A stretch of DNA of 13,582 bases from JALHRI01 sp044351685 (GCA_044351685.1 JBILFK010000030.1:1-13582); one strand, 5' to 3'. Shown: positions 1 through 7,999, numbered from the stretch's first letter. Numbers and translations are program-made. Notes: a model not told the origin generated them from the letters alone.

Positions 1-1
1 C

Positions 2-406
2 ATTAACCCCGGCAAGGAAAGTAAACCGAGTGATAAGAAACCAACCGAAATTGCATCGCTTGCACCACCTGCGCGCGTGGAGACTTCAATTTCTGCGCAG
101 GGTGATGCCAGCGTGAGTGTGGCATTCGCAAAAGACAAACAGGAATTAAGCGATGCTGAAAAATCGAAGCTGCTGGATTTAGCGGAGCGCATTAAATCGG
201 AAAACAAAGAAGTGCGCATTATTGCTTATGCTTCTGGGAATGCCGAGCAATCATCGATGGCGCGGCGCGTATCGCTTTCGCGTGCGTTACAAATTCGTGC
301 CTACCTGATTGATAAGGGCGTCGACCAGTTAAAACTGAGTGTGCAGGCGCTGGGCAATAAAGTGCCAAGTGGTAGCGCTGACCGTGCCGATATTTTCCTG
401 AGGTAA
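2..406 (+). CDS. OmpA-like peptidoglycan-binding domain protein (3' end only)
   Basis: The reading frame is open from base 2 to the TAA at 404-406, so the gene begins upstream of the window. A GTG at 77 is only an internal possible start, because the frame continues to the left edge. The visible 134 residues start with a polar, Lys/Pro-rich linker and continue into an OmpA-C-like fold. The features are a VSVAFAKDKQELS strand, a long helix ending in SLSRALQIRAYLIDKGV, then a short strand and ADRADIFL at the C-terminus. Proteins of this family sit in the outer membrane or periplasm and hold the envelope to peptidoglycan. The usual G-x-T-D segment is replaced here by AYASGN, while the LSxxRA arginine is kept, so the meso-DAP-binding Asp may be absent or shifted. 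The gene converges on the ABC transporter gene with a 3-nt gap. The family is fairly clear; the specific role is unknown. Confidence 0.75.
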   Translation: MNPGKESKPSDKKPTEIASLAPPARVETSISAQGDASVSVAFAKDKQELSDAEKSKLLDLAERIKSENKEVRIIAYASGNAEQSSMARRVSLSRALQIRAYLIDKGVDQLKLSVQALGNKVPSGSADRADIFLR

Positions 407-409
407 TGG

Positions 410-2191
410 CTATAAAGCTGGGTGAAACTGCAATTCGGCAAGCCGTGCATAAAGTGGGCTGCTTTGCAATAATTGCGTGTGCGTGCCCATGGCTTCGATT
501 TTTCCTTCATTCAGCACCAGAATACGCCCAGCCTTGAGCACGGTGGCAAGGCGGTGCGCAATAATAAATGTGGTGCGCCCGCGCAGCACTTCGTTCAAGG
601 CGTGTTGAATGGCGGTTTCGTTTTCGGCATCGAGTGCGCTGGTGGCTTCATCGAGCAGTAGAATGCGCGGGTTACGCAAAATGGCGCGGGCAATGGCTAA
701 ACGTTGTTTTTGGCCACCGGAAAGCCGCACGCCTTTTTCGCCCAGATAGGTATCGAGCCCATCGGGCAATTTTTCGATAAATTCGAGTGCCTGCGCGGTT
801 GCAGCGGCGCGCAGAATATCTTCATCCGTCACGTGCTGTTCAGCGCAGCGAATATTTTCGCGCGCGGTGGTGGAGAAAATGACAGGGTCTTGCGGCACAA
901 GGCCAATATGGCCGCGCCATGCGCGGGGATCGAGGTTGCGGATATCGACCCCATCGGCGCGGATAATGCCAAACTGCGGATCATAGAAGCGCAGCAGCAT
1001 TTGGAAAATGGTGGTTTTGCCAGCGCCTGATGGCCCGACGATTGCCACGGTTTCACCCGGTTCAATACGGAACGAAACATTGCTAAGCGCCAGACTATCG
1101 GGGCGCGACGCATAGGCAAAACTAACATGCTCGAAGCTGATGCGGCCTTCAGGCGGTTTCACGAACTGGTAGGGGTTGGCGGGTGCTTGAATGGCTGAAG
1201 TAAGCTGCATCATTTCCATCAAACGTTCGGTGGCGCCTGCGGCGCGCAGTAATTCGCCGATGACTTCACTTACTGCACCAAGCGCGCCAGCCACAACCAC
1301 TGAATAAAAAATGAATGCCGAAAGTTCGCCAGGCGTAATGCGCCCGGCCACCACATCTTGCCCGCCAATATACAGCACGGTGACAATGGCACTGAAAATA
1401 AGGAAAATGACAATACCGGTAAGCAAGGCACGCATGCGAATGCGCTTGATAGAGGTGTTTTTTGCATCATCGACGATACCTGCGAAACGCTGCTGCTCGA
1501 ACGATTCCAGCGCCATGCCGTGAATGGTGCGGATACCGCTGATGGATTCTTCGGCGTGCGCAGAAATATCGGCCACGCGTTCCTGTGTATCGCGCGAGAG
1601 GCGGCGCACACGCCTGCCAATCAGAATAATCGGCACAATCACGGCGGGTAGCATTAACAATACATATTCGGTGAGCCGTGTATTGGTGATGAGCAGCATG
1701 GTGGTGCCGCCGAAGAACAGCAGGGTATTACGCAGGAAAATAGAAACCGATGAGCCCACCACGTTTTGTAACAGCGTGGTATCGGTGGTGATGCGCGCCA
1801 GCAGATCGCCGGTGCGGGCAGATTCAAAATAGGCGGTATGCATGCTGAGAATTTTATTGAATACATCGCGGCGAATATCGGCCACCACTTTTTCGCCTAC
1901 CGAGGAAACGAGCAGGTAACGCGTGTAGGTGGCAATCGCCAATACCAGCACCACGGCCAGTAACGCCAGATAACCATAGCCCAGATAGGTGCTATTGCCT
2001 TTGGCAATGCCTTCATCAATCAAGGCGCGAAGCGCGCTACCAATGGCCAATACACCGCCCGAGGTAAATAACAGCGCAATGGTCGCGCCAATCGCGCCGG
2101 TGCGGTATGGCCGCAGATAGCTTAGCAGATAGCGCAGGCTGCTGATTTTGCCTTTGGGTAACTGGTCTTGCTGGTTGGTGGGATAGGTCAT
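410..2191 (-). CDS. MsbA-like ABC exporter, fused permease and ATPase half-transporter
   Basis: This 593-residue protein has the complete layout of an ABCB-type bacterial exporter half-transporter. An N-terminal membrane domain (about residues 30-320) has hydrophobic spans near 34-55, 71-95, 148-170, 175-192, 256-278 and 290-312. The ATPase domain (about 350-585) shows an A-loop Tyr360, Walker A GPSGAGKT (386-393), Q-loop Gln434, signature LSGGQ (490-494), Walker B ILLLDE with catalytic Glu515, D-loop SALD, and switch His546. All catalytic motifs are intact, so a homodimer should hydrolyse ATP and export a hydrophobic or amphipathic substrate across the inner membrane. Lipid A or phospholipid (MsbA-like) and drug export are both possible, and the sequence alone does not decide. 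The ATG lies 2 nt after the cyaY stop, which indicates co-transcription and probably translational coupling. It ends 3 nt from the convergent OmpA-like gene. Confidence 0.9.
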   Translation of the reverse strand: MTYPTNQQDQLPKGKISSLRYLLSYLRPYRTGAIGATIALLFTSGGVLAIGSALRALIDEGIAKGNSTYLGYGYLALLAVVLVLAIATYTRYLLVSSVGEKVVADIRRDVFNKILSMHTAYFESARTGDLLARITTDTTLLQNVVGSSVSIFLRNTLLFFGGTTMLLITNTRLTEYVLLMLPAVIVPIILIGRRVRRLSRDTQERVADISAHAEESISGIRTIHGMALESFEQQRFAGIVDDAKNTSIKRIRMRALLTGIVIFLIFSAIVTVLYIGGQDVVAGRITPGELSAFIFYSVVVAGALGAVSEVIGELLRAAGATERLMEMMQLTSAIQAPANPYQFVKPPEGRISFEHVSFAYASRPDSLALSNVSFRIEPGETVAIVGPSGAGKTTIFQMLLRFYDPQFGIIRADGVDIRNLDPRAWRGHIGLVPQDPVIFSTTARENIRCAEQHVTDEDILRAAATAQALEFIEKLPDGLDTYLGEKGVRLSGGQKQRLAIARAILRNPRILLLDEATSALDAENETAIQHALNEVLRGRTTFIIAHRLATVLKAGRILVLNEGKIEAMGTHTQLLQSSPLYARLAELQFHPAL

Positions 2192-2193
2192 GG

Positions 2194-2523
2194 TTAGAAA
2201 AATATGCGCAGATTCACGAGTTGAAATAATTCATCGCTCAGGCGCTGCTTCAGGGTGGTGGCATCGCGTAGCTGCCATTGTTCTTCGCTTTCGTGGTAAT
2301 CAAAGTGTAGGCCGCCACTGAGAGGGGATGCCAGCCATAGCTGGCACGAAGGGCCATGTTTGCTGAGCAGGAACACATGGCCGCTGCGGGTTTCGATTTT
2401 GAGAATGCCTTCGTTCAAATCCAATTCTTCGAAATCGCCGCGTTCAAAGGCATCTTCCAGCTGGTCGAAAAAATGCATCAAAGTGGCGTTGGCAATGGTT
2501 TGAAATTTATGTTCGTCGATCAT
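2194..2523 (-). CDS. cyaY: Iron donor protein CyaY (bacterial frataxin)
   Basis: The 109-residue product matches the frataxin/CyaY family in length and order. An N-terminal helix rich in acidic residues (D20, E23, D24, E27, D30, E32, E33, D35) leads into LDLNEGILKIE (34-44), then the sheet signature QLWLASPLSG (61-70), GLHFDY and a C-terminal helix. The acidic ridge is the known iron- and IscS-binding face of frataxins, which tune iron-sulphur cluster assembly in the cytoplasm. An in-frame start lies upstream at 2580, but the ATG at 2523 is chosen. It has an AGGGAG ribosome binding site 5 nt upstream and gives the usual family length, whereas the 19 extra residues do not resemble frataxin. 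The exporter gene follows after 2 nt. The gene is divergent from PBP1A across about 100 bp. Confidence 0.88.
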   Translation of the reverse strand: MIDEHKFQTIANATLMHFFDQLEDAFERGDFEELDLNEGILKIETRSGHVFLLSKHGPSCQLWLASPLSGGLHFDYHESEEQWQLRDATTLKQRLSDELFQLVNLRIFF

Positions 2524-2528
2524 GCGGG

Positions 2529-2534
2529 CTCCCT
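2529..2534 (-). promoter_or_regulatory. Ribosome binding site deciding the cyaY start
   Basis: On the minus strand AGGGAG stands 5 nt before the ATG at 2523. No comparable site precedes the longer in-frame start at 2580. This supports the 109-residue CyaY. Confidence 0.65.
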
Positions 2535-2626
2535 GAAAGCTGCTATGGCACGAAGGCAAGGGCTTGGCAAGCCGCTGCATAGAAATAGCGCGTGACGCTT
2601 GTGCGGCAATGCGCTAGCGAAAGGGC

Positions 2627-4852
2627 ATGCCTCTTTTTACCCTCAAGAAAAAGCCGAAGCGCAAAGCGAAGAAAAAACCATCAACCACCTCCAAAAAGCG
2701 TGGAGATGGCCCAAAACTGACGCGTGAGCCTGCCGCCGAAAAACCGCGTGAAAAAGGCGTGAACCCGAGCGCACATCGGCCAAGCTACCGCAATCAAATG
2801 TATGCGCGGCGGGGGGTGCGGCGCGGCTGGATTCGTGGCCAGAATGCTGAAGGCGAGCGCACCTGGTTTGGCCGCACGCGCAAGCAGCTGGTATTGATGT
2901 TTTTAAGCCTTAGCATGACGGGGCTGATTATTCTTGCTGCCGCCTCGCTCTATATTGTGCAGACCTTGCCGGATATTAGTTCAATCGGTGTTATCAAAAA
3001 ACAACGCGGTATTACGTTTGAAACCGAAGATGGCAGTATTCTGGCTAGCTACGGCGATATTTACGGCACGCCACTTACTTACGCGCAAATCCCCAAACCG
3101 CTGATTCAGGCAGTGACGGCTACGGAAGACCGACGTTTCTTTGCTCATAGCGGCATTGATTTTCAGGGTATTTTACGCGCGGCGCTGGTGAATTTATGGG
3201 CGGGCAGGGTAGTGGAGGGTGGCTCGACCATTACGCAACAGCTGGCGAAGAACGTTTTCCTTACCCCCAAGCGCTCGTTGATGCGCAAAGCGCAGGAAGC
3301 CATGCTGGCGCTGTGGCTGGAGAGCCGCTACAGCAAACAGGAAATTCTCAGTATTTATCTGAACCGTGTGTATTTGGGTGCAGGAACCTATGGTGTAGAT
3401 GCCGCCGCGCGGCGCTATTTTGGCAAGCCTGCAACCGAGCTATCGCTGATGGAAAGCGCGATTATTGCGGGGCTACTGAAAGCGCCTTCGCGCTTTGCGC
3501 CCACCGCCAGCTTCGAGCGTGCTAAAAACCGTGGGTATCAGGTGCTGCTGAATATGGTGAATGCCGGAATGCTGGATGCAGCAACTGCTGAAGCAACGGT
3601 AAAAAATTACGCCGCGCCTGAAGCCTTGCAGGTATCGCAGGGCAGTGACGTGCGCTATTTCACCGATTGGGTGGTGGATCAGTTGCCCAATTACATTGGC
3701 CGTATCGAAGAAGATGTGGTGGTGACCACCACGCTGAATGCGCAGCTACAACATCAGGCGCAAGATGCCTTGCAGCACGCACTCGCTGCCGAGGGTGAAG
3801 CCAAAAAAGCCTCGCAGGGTGCGCTTGTGGCAATGGCACCCGATGGTGCTGTGCGTGCATTGCTCGGTGGCGTGAATTATCAGAAAAGTGCGTTTAACCG
3901 CGCAACGCAGGCGCGCAGGCAGCCGGGTTCGGTGTTTAAATTATTTGTGTATCTGGCGGCACTTGAAGCAGGCATGACGCCTGAATCGCAGGTGCTAGAT
4001 GCGCCGATTACGCTGAGGGTGGGCAATAAAAACTGGTCGCCGGATAATTACAGCAAAAACTACAAAGGCGAAATTAGCATGGCGCGGGCATTGCGCGAAT
4101 CGCTCAACACGGTATCGGTGCGCTTAAGCCAGTATGCCGGCCTTTCGCGCGTGGCGCATATGGCCGAGAGACTGGGCATTAGTGGCATTCCGGCGCAGCC
4201 ATCGATTGCGCTGGGTTCGGTGGAAACCACCTTACTGAGACTAACCAGCGCCTATGCGCATTTGCCAAGCTATGGCTATAGTGTGCAGCCCTTTGGCATT
4301 CTGAAGATTCGCACGCAGAATGGGCAGGAAATTTACACGCGTGAATTTCCCGAACAATCGCCCGTGCTAGCCACCAGCACGGTAGAAATGATGAATTATA
4401 TGCTGCTTGATACTGTGCGGCGCGGCACGGCCGTGAAAGCCGCGTTGCCCGGGCGCGATGCCGCAGGCAAAACCGGCACCAGCCAGAATTTTACCGATGC
4501 GTGGTTTATTGGTTTTACACCGCAACTGATTGCTGGCGTGTGGGTGGGTAACGATAATAACGCGCCGATGGACCATGTGACGGGTGGTAGTATCCCCGCC
4601 ACCATATGGCATGATTTTATGATAAGCGCGATGGACGGCTTGCCCGAAGAACCGATACCCAATACCCCAAGCGCAAGCGAAGGGTTGTTGCCGTGGTTGT
4701 TTGGTGGTGAAGCGGCGAGCGAGCCGGAAGCGGCACCAGAGAACATGCAGGATGTGAAGTCGCCAGCGACCACTGAGGCATTGCCTGCCGATTTACCCTT
4801 CCAGATGCAATTACCTGCGGATAGCGCAGGTGGTGATAACGCTACGCGTTAA
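2627..4852 (+). CDS. mrcA: Bifunctional penicillin-binding protein 1A (class A PBP)
   Basis: This 741-residue class A PBP polymerises glycan strands and cross-links peptides at the inner membrane. A cytoplasmic tail of about 86 residues is strongly basic (Lys-rich at 7-30) and is followed by one membrane anchor (about 88-111). The GT51 glycosyltransferase domain has EDRRFF with catalytic Glu167, GGSTITQQLAKN (198-209), KAQEAMLALWLE, and the IYLNRVYLGAGTYGVDAAA block. The transpeptidase domain has SxxK at Ser435-Lys438, SxN at Ser492-Asn494 and KTG at 615-617 followed by TSQNFTDAWFIGF. All catalytic motifs are intact. The C-terminal 60 or so residues are a Pro/Ala/Glu-rich tail. The domain between GT and TP is short compared with enterobacterial PBP1A. 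The ATG at 2627 has AAGGG only 1 nt upstream, so start selection is less certain; an internal Met58 is possible but would remove the basic tail. The 3' end overlaps the convergent YgjP-like gene by 11 bp. Confidence 0.93.
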   Translation: MPLFTLKKKPKRKAKKKPSTTSKKRGDGPKLTREPAAEKPREKGVNPSAHRPSYRNQMYARRGVRRGWIRGQNAEGERTWFGRTRKQLVLMFLSLSMTGLIILAAASLYIVQTLPDISSIGVIKKQRGITFETEDGSILASYGDIYGTPLTYAQIPKPLIQAVTATEDRRFFAHSGIDFQGILRAALVNLWAGRVVEGGSTITQQLAKNVFLTPKRSLMRKAQEAMLALWLESRYSKQEILSIYLNRVYLGAGTYGVDAAARRYFGKPATELSLMESAIIAGLLKAPSRFAPTASFERAKNRGYQVLLNMVNAGMLDAATAEATVKNYAAPEALQVSQGSDVRYFTDWVVDQLPNYIGRIEEDVVVTTTLNAQLQHQAQDALQHALAAEGEAKKASQGALVAMAPDGAVRALLGGVNYQKSAFNRATQARRQPGSVFKLFVYLAALEAGMTPESQVLDAPITLRVGNKNWSPDNYSKNYKGEISMARALRESLNTVSVRLSQYAGLSRVAHMAERLGISGIPAQPSIALGSVETTLLRLTSAYAHLPSYGYSVQPFGILKIRTQNGQEIYTREFPEQSPVLATSTVEMMNYMLLDTVRRGTAVKAALPGRDAAGKTGTSQNFTDAWFIGFTPQLIAGVWVGNDNNAPMDHVTGGSIPATIWHDFMISAMDGLPEEPIPNTPSASEGLLPWLFGGEAASEPEAAPENMQDVKSPATTEALPADLPFQMQLPADSAGGDNATR
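4813..4831. terminator. Perfect stem-loop at a convergent gene junction (possible bidirectional terminator)
   Basis: ACCTGCG, a 5-nt loop GATAG, and CGCAGGT form a perfect 7-bp GC-rich hairpin, which G-U pairs could extend by two. It lies inside the last codons of the PBP1A gene and 10 nt beyond the stop of the convergent YgjP-like gene, where a shared terminator would be expected. Neither side has a clear U-run, so classical intrinsic termination is doubtful. It may instead stabilise 3' ends or be chance within coding sequence. Confidence 0.3.
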
Positions 4853-5558
4853 AGCGATACAGTTCGCGGCCATGCAAGCGCAGCCAAGCGCGGGCAATTT
4901 CGTAATCCGGGCAGAGAGTGTGCACGACTTCCCAGAATTTGGCGCTATGGTTCATGTGGCGCAAATGCGCGACTTCGTGCGCGACCACATATTCAAACAC
5001 TTCGGTAGGCGCAAAAATAAGGCGCCACGAAAACGACAGATTCCCCGTGGAAGAACAGCTGCCCCACCGGCTGCGCGTATCGCGCACAGTGACGCGGTTC
5101 ACGCGCTTATCGATGCGTTTGGCATAGCGCATGGCCAGCGTGCTGATTTCTTTTTTGGCGATTTTCTTTAAGGCCTCGGTCATGCGGCGTTGAAAGAATT
5201 CGCGCTCGCCGGATACTGTTAGTACTTCATCGGCAATTTCCCATGCTTTGCGCATGCCAGCATCATGGCGCACGCGCACGCGCTGCCCCATGAGTGGAAT
5301 AACAGCACCCGGCTTGATTTGTTTTTTGCAGGGGATTTCTTTGAGGGTTTCAATCAGCCATTCGCTTTTCTGATTCATGAAGTGCAGGCCATCGCTGATG
5401 CGGGCATGGCGCGGCAGGGTGAGGCTGATGGCATGATCGGTAGGATCATAACGTAAGCAGATGCGCTTCGCCCGTTGATGCCTACGAATTACCAGTGGCA
5501 ACACTTCCTCGCCAACTTGTAAAAATTCGGGTACACCGTGATCGGTTTCGTGACGCAT
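4842..5558 (-). CDS. YgjP/M48-type zinc metallopeptidase domain protein
   Basis: The 238-residue product carries the YgjP-like (DUF45, M48/SprT-like) arrangement. A basic N-terminal half has IRRHQRAKRICLRYD, followed by the family block RSRWGSCSS (about 162-170). The zinc motif is HEVAH (His194, Glu195, His198), and NHSAKFW supplies the probable third ligand His204. There is no signal peptide, so it is cytoplasmic. Family members are annotated as metal-dependent hydrolases, and the E. coli relative YgjP has been linked to nucleotide hydrolysis; the substrate here is unknown. The frame could extend to a TTG at 5585. The ATG at 5558 is preferred because AGGA stands 5 nt upstream, while the ATG at 5564 has no spaced site. 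The gene overlaps the PBP1A 3' end by 11 bp tail to tail and is divergent from dnaG. Confidence 0.85.
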   Translation of the reverse strand: MRHETDHGVPEFLQVGEEVLPLVIRRHQRAKRICLRYDPTDHAISLTLPRHARISDGLHFMNQKSEWLIETLKEIPCKKQIKPGAVIPLMGQRVRVRHDAGMRKAWEIADEVLTVSGEREFFQRRMTEALKKIAKKEISTLAMRYAKRIDKRVNRVTVRDTRSRWGSCSSTGNLSFSWRLIFAPTEVFEYVVAHEVAHLRHMNHSAKFWEVVHTLCPDYEIARAWLRLHGRELYRFNA

Positions 5559-5563
5559 GAACA

Positions 5564-5567
5564 TCCT
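5564..5567 (-). promoter_or_regulatory. Ribosome binding site favouring the 5558 start of the YgjP-like gene
   Basis: AGGA on the minus strand lies 5 nt before the ATG at 5558. The in-frame ATG at 5564 and TTG at 5585 lack a correctly spaced purine-rich site. Confidence 0.45.
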
Positions 5568-5720
5568 GATTCTGATTGCGAACAATCTGTGGGTTAACCG
5601 CTAGCGCGGCTTGTACTCTTGGCAGGCCGCTGCTAGAGGTGGCGTAACATAGTGATTCGGGGGCATCGGTCAATGCTGAATCATTAAATTATCATTCAAT
5701 GAACGCACATTCAACCAAAG

Positions 5721-7580
5721 ATGAAGCTGCCTCAGTCCTTTATCGAAGAATTAAAATCTCGCCTGAGGATATCTGAGGTGATAGGGCAAGTTTTGCCTAT
5801 TCGTCGGGCAGGGCGGGAATTCCACGCATTATGCCCGTTTCACAAGGAAAAGACGCCTTCGTTCACGGTGAACGATGAAAAAGGCTTTTACCACTGCTTT
5901 GGCTGCGGGGCGCATGGCGATGTGATTGGCTTTGTGAAGAATTACGAGCATCTGGGCTATATGGAAGCGGTTGAAAAACTGGCCTCGCAGGCGGGGCTTA
6001 CCATGCCGCAGCTTAGCCGTGAAGCGCAGGTGCAAGAAGACAAAACCGCTGTGCTGCAGCGGGTTCTGGAAGTGGCCACCAGCTGGTTTGAAGCGCAGCT
6101 GGAACTGGGGCGCGAGGCGGAAATTGCCCGTAAATATATCGCCGAGCGCGGCCTGAACCCGGATATTGTAGCGCGTTTTCGGCTTGGCTATGCCCCGGCC
6201 GACCGCGACATGATGAAGCAGGCACTGGCCACCAAAGGCATCACCGAAGCACAAATGATCGAGGTGGGGTTGCTGATTAAGGTGGAAGACAGGGCGCCGT
6301 ATAGCCGGTTTCGCCGTCGCCTGATTTTCCCTATCCGCGACCGTAAAAGCCGCGTGGTGGGGTTTGGTGGGCGCGTATTGCCGGGCGAGCCGCAGGCCGA
6401 TGCACCGAAATATCTGAACTCGCCGGAAACCCCGGTGTTTCACAAAGGGCGCATGCTTTACAACTACGATTTGGCGCGCAGGGCGGCCTATGAAGGTGGC
6501 CAGTTAATTATCGCCGAAGGCTATATGGATGTGCTGGCCTTAGCACAAGCAGGCTACACGCATGCGGTAGCGCCGCTTGGTACAGCGGTGACCGAAGAAC
6601 AATTACAGCTGTGCTGGCAAATGGTGCCATCGCCGATTTTGTGCCTTGATGGCGATAGTGCCGGTGCCCGCGCCATGCAGCGCGCCATGCAACTGGCGCT
6701 GCCGTTATTGGTTCCCGGTAAAACGGTGCAATTTGCGACCATGCCAAAAGGCGAAGACCCCGATTCACTGCTGCGACATTTAGGCAAACCGGCGATGGAT
6801 GGCTTGCTGGCAGGCGCGACACCGCTTGCCGATAAATTATGGGCCGAGCATATGCAGCGAAGCGATGCCACCACGCCCGAAGCGAAAGCCGCGCAAGAAG
6901 CCGCGCTGATGCAATCGATCGAACGTATTAAACACCCCAGCGTGCAGCATTATTATCGCCGCGCGATGCGCGAAAAATTACGTGGCGAATTTGTGCCTTT
7001 CCGCAAAGGCGAAGCAAGGCCGCAGCAGGCACAGGCGAAAATTCCGGCGATGCCACCCTTATCGCGCGATACGGCGGCACAGCTGATGGCACCCATCAGC
7101 AAAATTTTAGCACTCGTGATGGTGCACCCAGCCTTACTGGAAGAAGCCACCGCCGAGGAAGCCTGGCTGTGTTTGCCGGTGGCGCCGGGCTGGCAAATGC
7201 AGGCGCACCAGCGCATGGGCGAATTTTTAATGCTTTACCCGGGTGCTGGCCACACCGCGCTAATGCAGCATGTGTATGAAGAATTATCGCCGGAAGCGGC
7301 AACCAAGTTAAACACTGCGCTGCATGAAATGGGCATCGATGGTGCGTTAGATGATGACACATCACGCGTGCTGCAGGCTGAACGTTTATGGCCAGAAATT
7401 CTGAACGATATTAGCCGCATCACCCTGCAGGCAGAGTTTAGCATCGCCGAAGCCGAGCTGGCGCGCGACATGACCGACGAGAATTTTAAGCGTATGGTGA
7501 CCCTGAAAGCACAACTTGAGGCGCTGGAACGCGAGCGTAGCCGCTTTTACCGCGATGATGCAATGCTTGATGTTATGTAG
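5721..7580 (+). CDS. dnaG: DNA primase DnaG
   Basis: This 619-residue protein makes RNA primers at the replication fork. The N-terminal CHC2 zinc ribbon is intact, with Cys38-x2-His41 and Cys59-x2-Cys62 (motifs CPFHKEKTPSF and HCFGCGAHGD). The RNA polymerase core follows, with RFRLGYAPADRD (152-163), RLIFPIRD and GFGGRVL, YLNSPETPVFHKG (231-243), and the Toprim motifs EGYMDV (catalytic Glu266) and DGDSAGARA (Asp310, Asp312). The C-terminal portion from about 440 is helical and should be the helicase (DnaB)-binding domain, less conserved as usual. Length is typical for alphaproteobacteria. No strong Shine-Dalgarno precedes the ATG. A weak sigma70-like pair, CGGTCA at 5667 and TATCAT at 5690 with a 17-nt spacer, is the best promoter I see in the 160-bp gap. 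The stop is 1 nt from the convergent small gene, so dnaG and rpoD are not one operon here. Confidence 0.97.
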   Translation: MKLPQSFIEELKSRLRISEVIGQVLPIRRAGREFHALCPFHKEKTPSFTVNDEKGFYHCFGCGAHGDVIGFVKNYEHLGYMEAVEKLASQAGLTMPQLSREAQVQEDKTAVLQRVLEVATSWFEAQLELGREAEIARKYIAERGLNPDIVARFRLGYAPADRDMMKQALATKGITEAQMIEVGLLIKVEDRAPYSRFRRRLIFPIRDRKSRVVGFGGRVLPGEPQADAPKYLNSPETPVFHKGRMLYNYDLARRAAYEGGQLIIAEGYMDVLALAQAGYTHAVAPLGTAVTEEQLQLCWQMVPSPILCLDGDSAGARAMQRAMQLALPLLVPGKTVQFATMPKGEDPDSLLRHLGKPAMDGLLAGATPLADKLWAEHMQRSDATTPEAKAAQEAALMQSIERIKHPSVQHYYRRAMREKLRGEFVPFRKGEARPQQAQAKIPAMPPLSRDTAAQLMAPISKILALVMVHPALLEEATAEEAWLCLPVAPGWQMQAHQRMGEFLMLYPGAGHTALMQHVYEELSPEAATKLNTALHEMGIDGALDDDTSRVLQAERLWPEILNDISRITLQAEFSIAEAELARDMTDENFKRMVTLKAQLEALERERSRFYRDDAMLDVM

Positions 7581-7581
7581 G

Positions 7582-7794
7582 TTATCCGAAGAGCCCAAAG
7601 AAACTTTTAGCGGATTGAGGTTTCCCTTTGCCGTGTAGGTGCGAAACCGGCCCAAGATGCGGCTGTTCGAGGTGGCTGGCGCTACCCATTTTCCAGAATT
7701 TATTATCGTTGTGTCTTAAAACCGCTTTTGCAATCTTCCATCCGGCGACACCTAGCCCACCAATACCACCCACTATCGCTGCCTCTACAATCAT
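7582..7794 (-). CDS. Small hypothetical glycine-zipper membrane peptide
   Basis: I do not recognise this 70-residue protein. Its first 26 residues are a hydrophobic, glycine-patterned helix (VGGIGGLGVAG at 8-18), as in single-span membrane peptides that self-associate. The remainder is basic and polar with five histidines (28, 41, 46, 52, 54) and ends in FFGLFG. The ATG at 7794 is chosen because GAAGG lies 7 nt upstream and a perfect TATAAT lies 25 nt upstream. Longer frames starting at ATG 7848 (88 aa) or GTG 7914 lack a ribosome site and would run through that promoter. Codon use (ATA, CTA, AGA, GGA) is unlike dnaG or rpoD, which suggests later acquisition. It is convergent with dnaG (1-nt gap) and divergent from rpoD. 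It might be a holin-like, toxin-like or stress peptide, but nothing proves a function. Confidence 0.55.
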   Translation of the reverse strand: MIVEAAIVGGIGGLGVAGWKIAKAVLRHNDNKFWKMGSASHLEQPHLGPVSHLHGKGKPQSAKSFFGLFG

Positions 7795-7819
7795 TTTTGT
7801 ACCTTCATAGTTTTCAACG

Positions 7820-7848
7820 ATTATAGCCTTAAATTCTGAAACTTGCAT
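7820..7848 (-). promoter_or_regulatory. Candidate promoter for the small membrane peptide gene
   Basis: On the minus strand a perfect TATAAT occupies 7825-7820. The -35 position 17 nt upstream (7848-7843, ATGCAA) is poor. A start about 7 nt after the -10 would give a leader of about 18 nt containing the GAAGG ribosome site, which fits the ATG at 7794. Confidence 0.45.
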
Positions 7849-7999
7849 GACTGTTTTGTGAGAGTTAACCAATAAAAACAGTTGTTTTTTGATTATTATG
7901 CGTGGTGTAAACACTATCTCATTGGCAAAAACTCACCGATGTCTTGCTGGTTTGGTGGTTTTTCATTGAGTTTATTACGCAGTTTCCCTAGAAGCATGC

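Noticed and set aside
4830..5171. Plus-strand 113-codon frame opposite the YgjP-like gene
   Set aside because: The minus strand there encodes the intact HEVAH zinc motif and RSRWGSCSS block, so the plus frame is a shadow.
5699..5776. A 25-codon plus-strand frame (ATG 5699) overlapping the dnaG start
   Set aside because: It is out of frame with dnaG, has no ribosome site and shows no leader-peptide features.
5829..6443. A 204-codon minus-strand open frame inside dnaG
   Set aside because: It lies fully opposite intact zinc-ribbon and core primase motifs, resembles no family, and lacks a start context.
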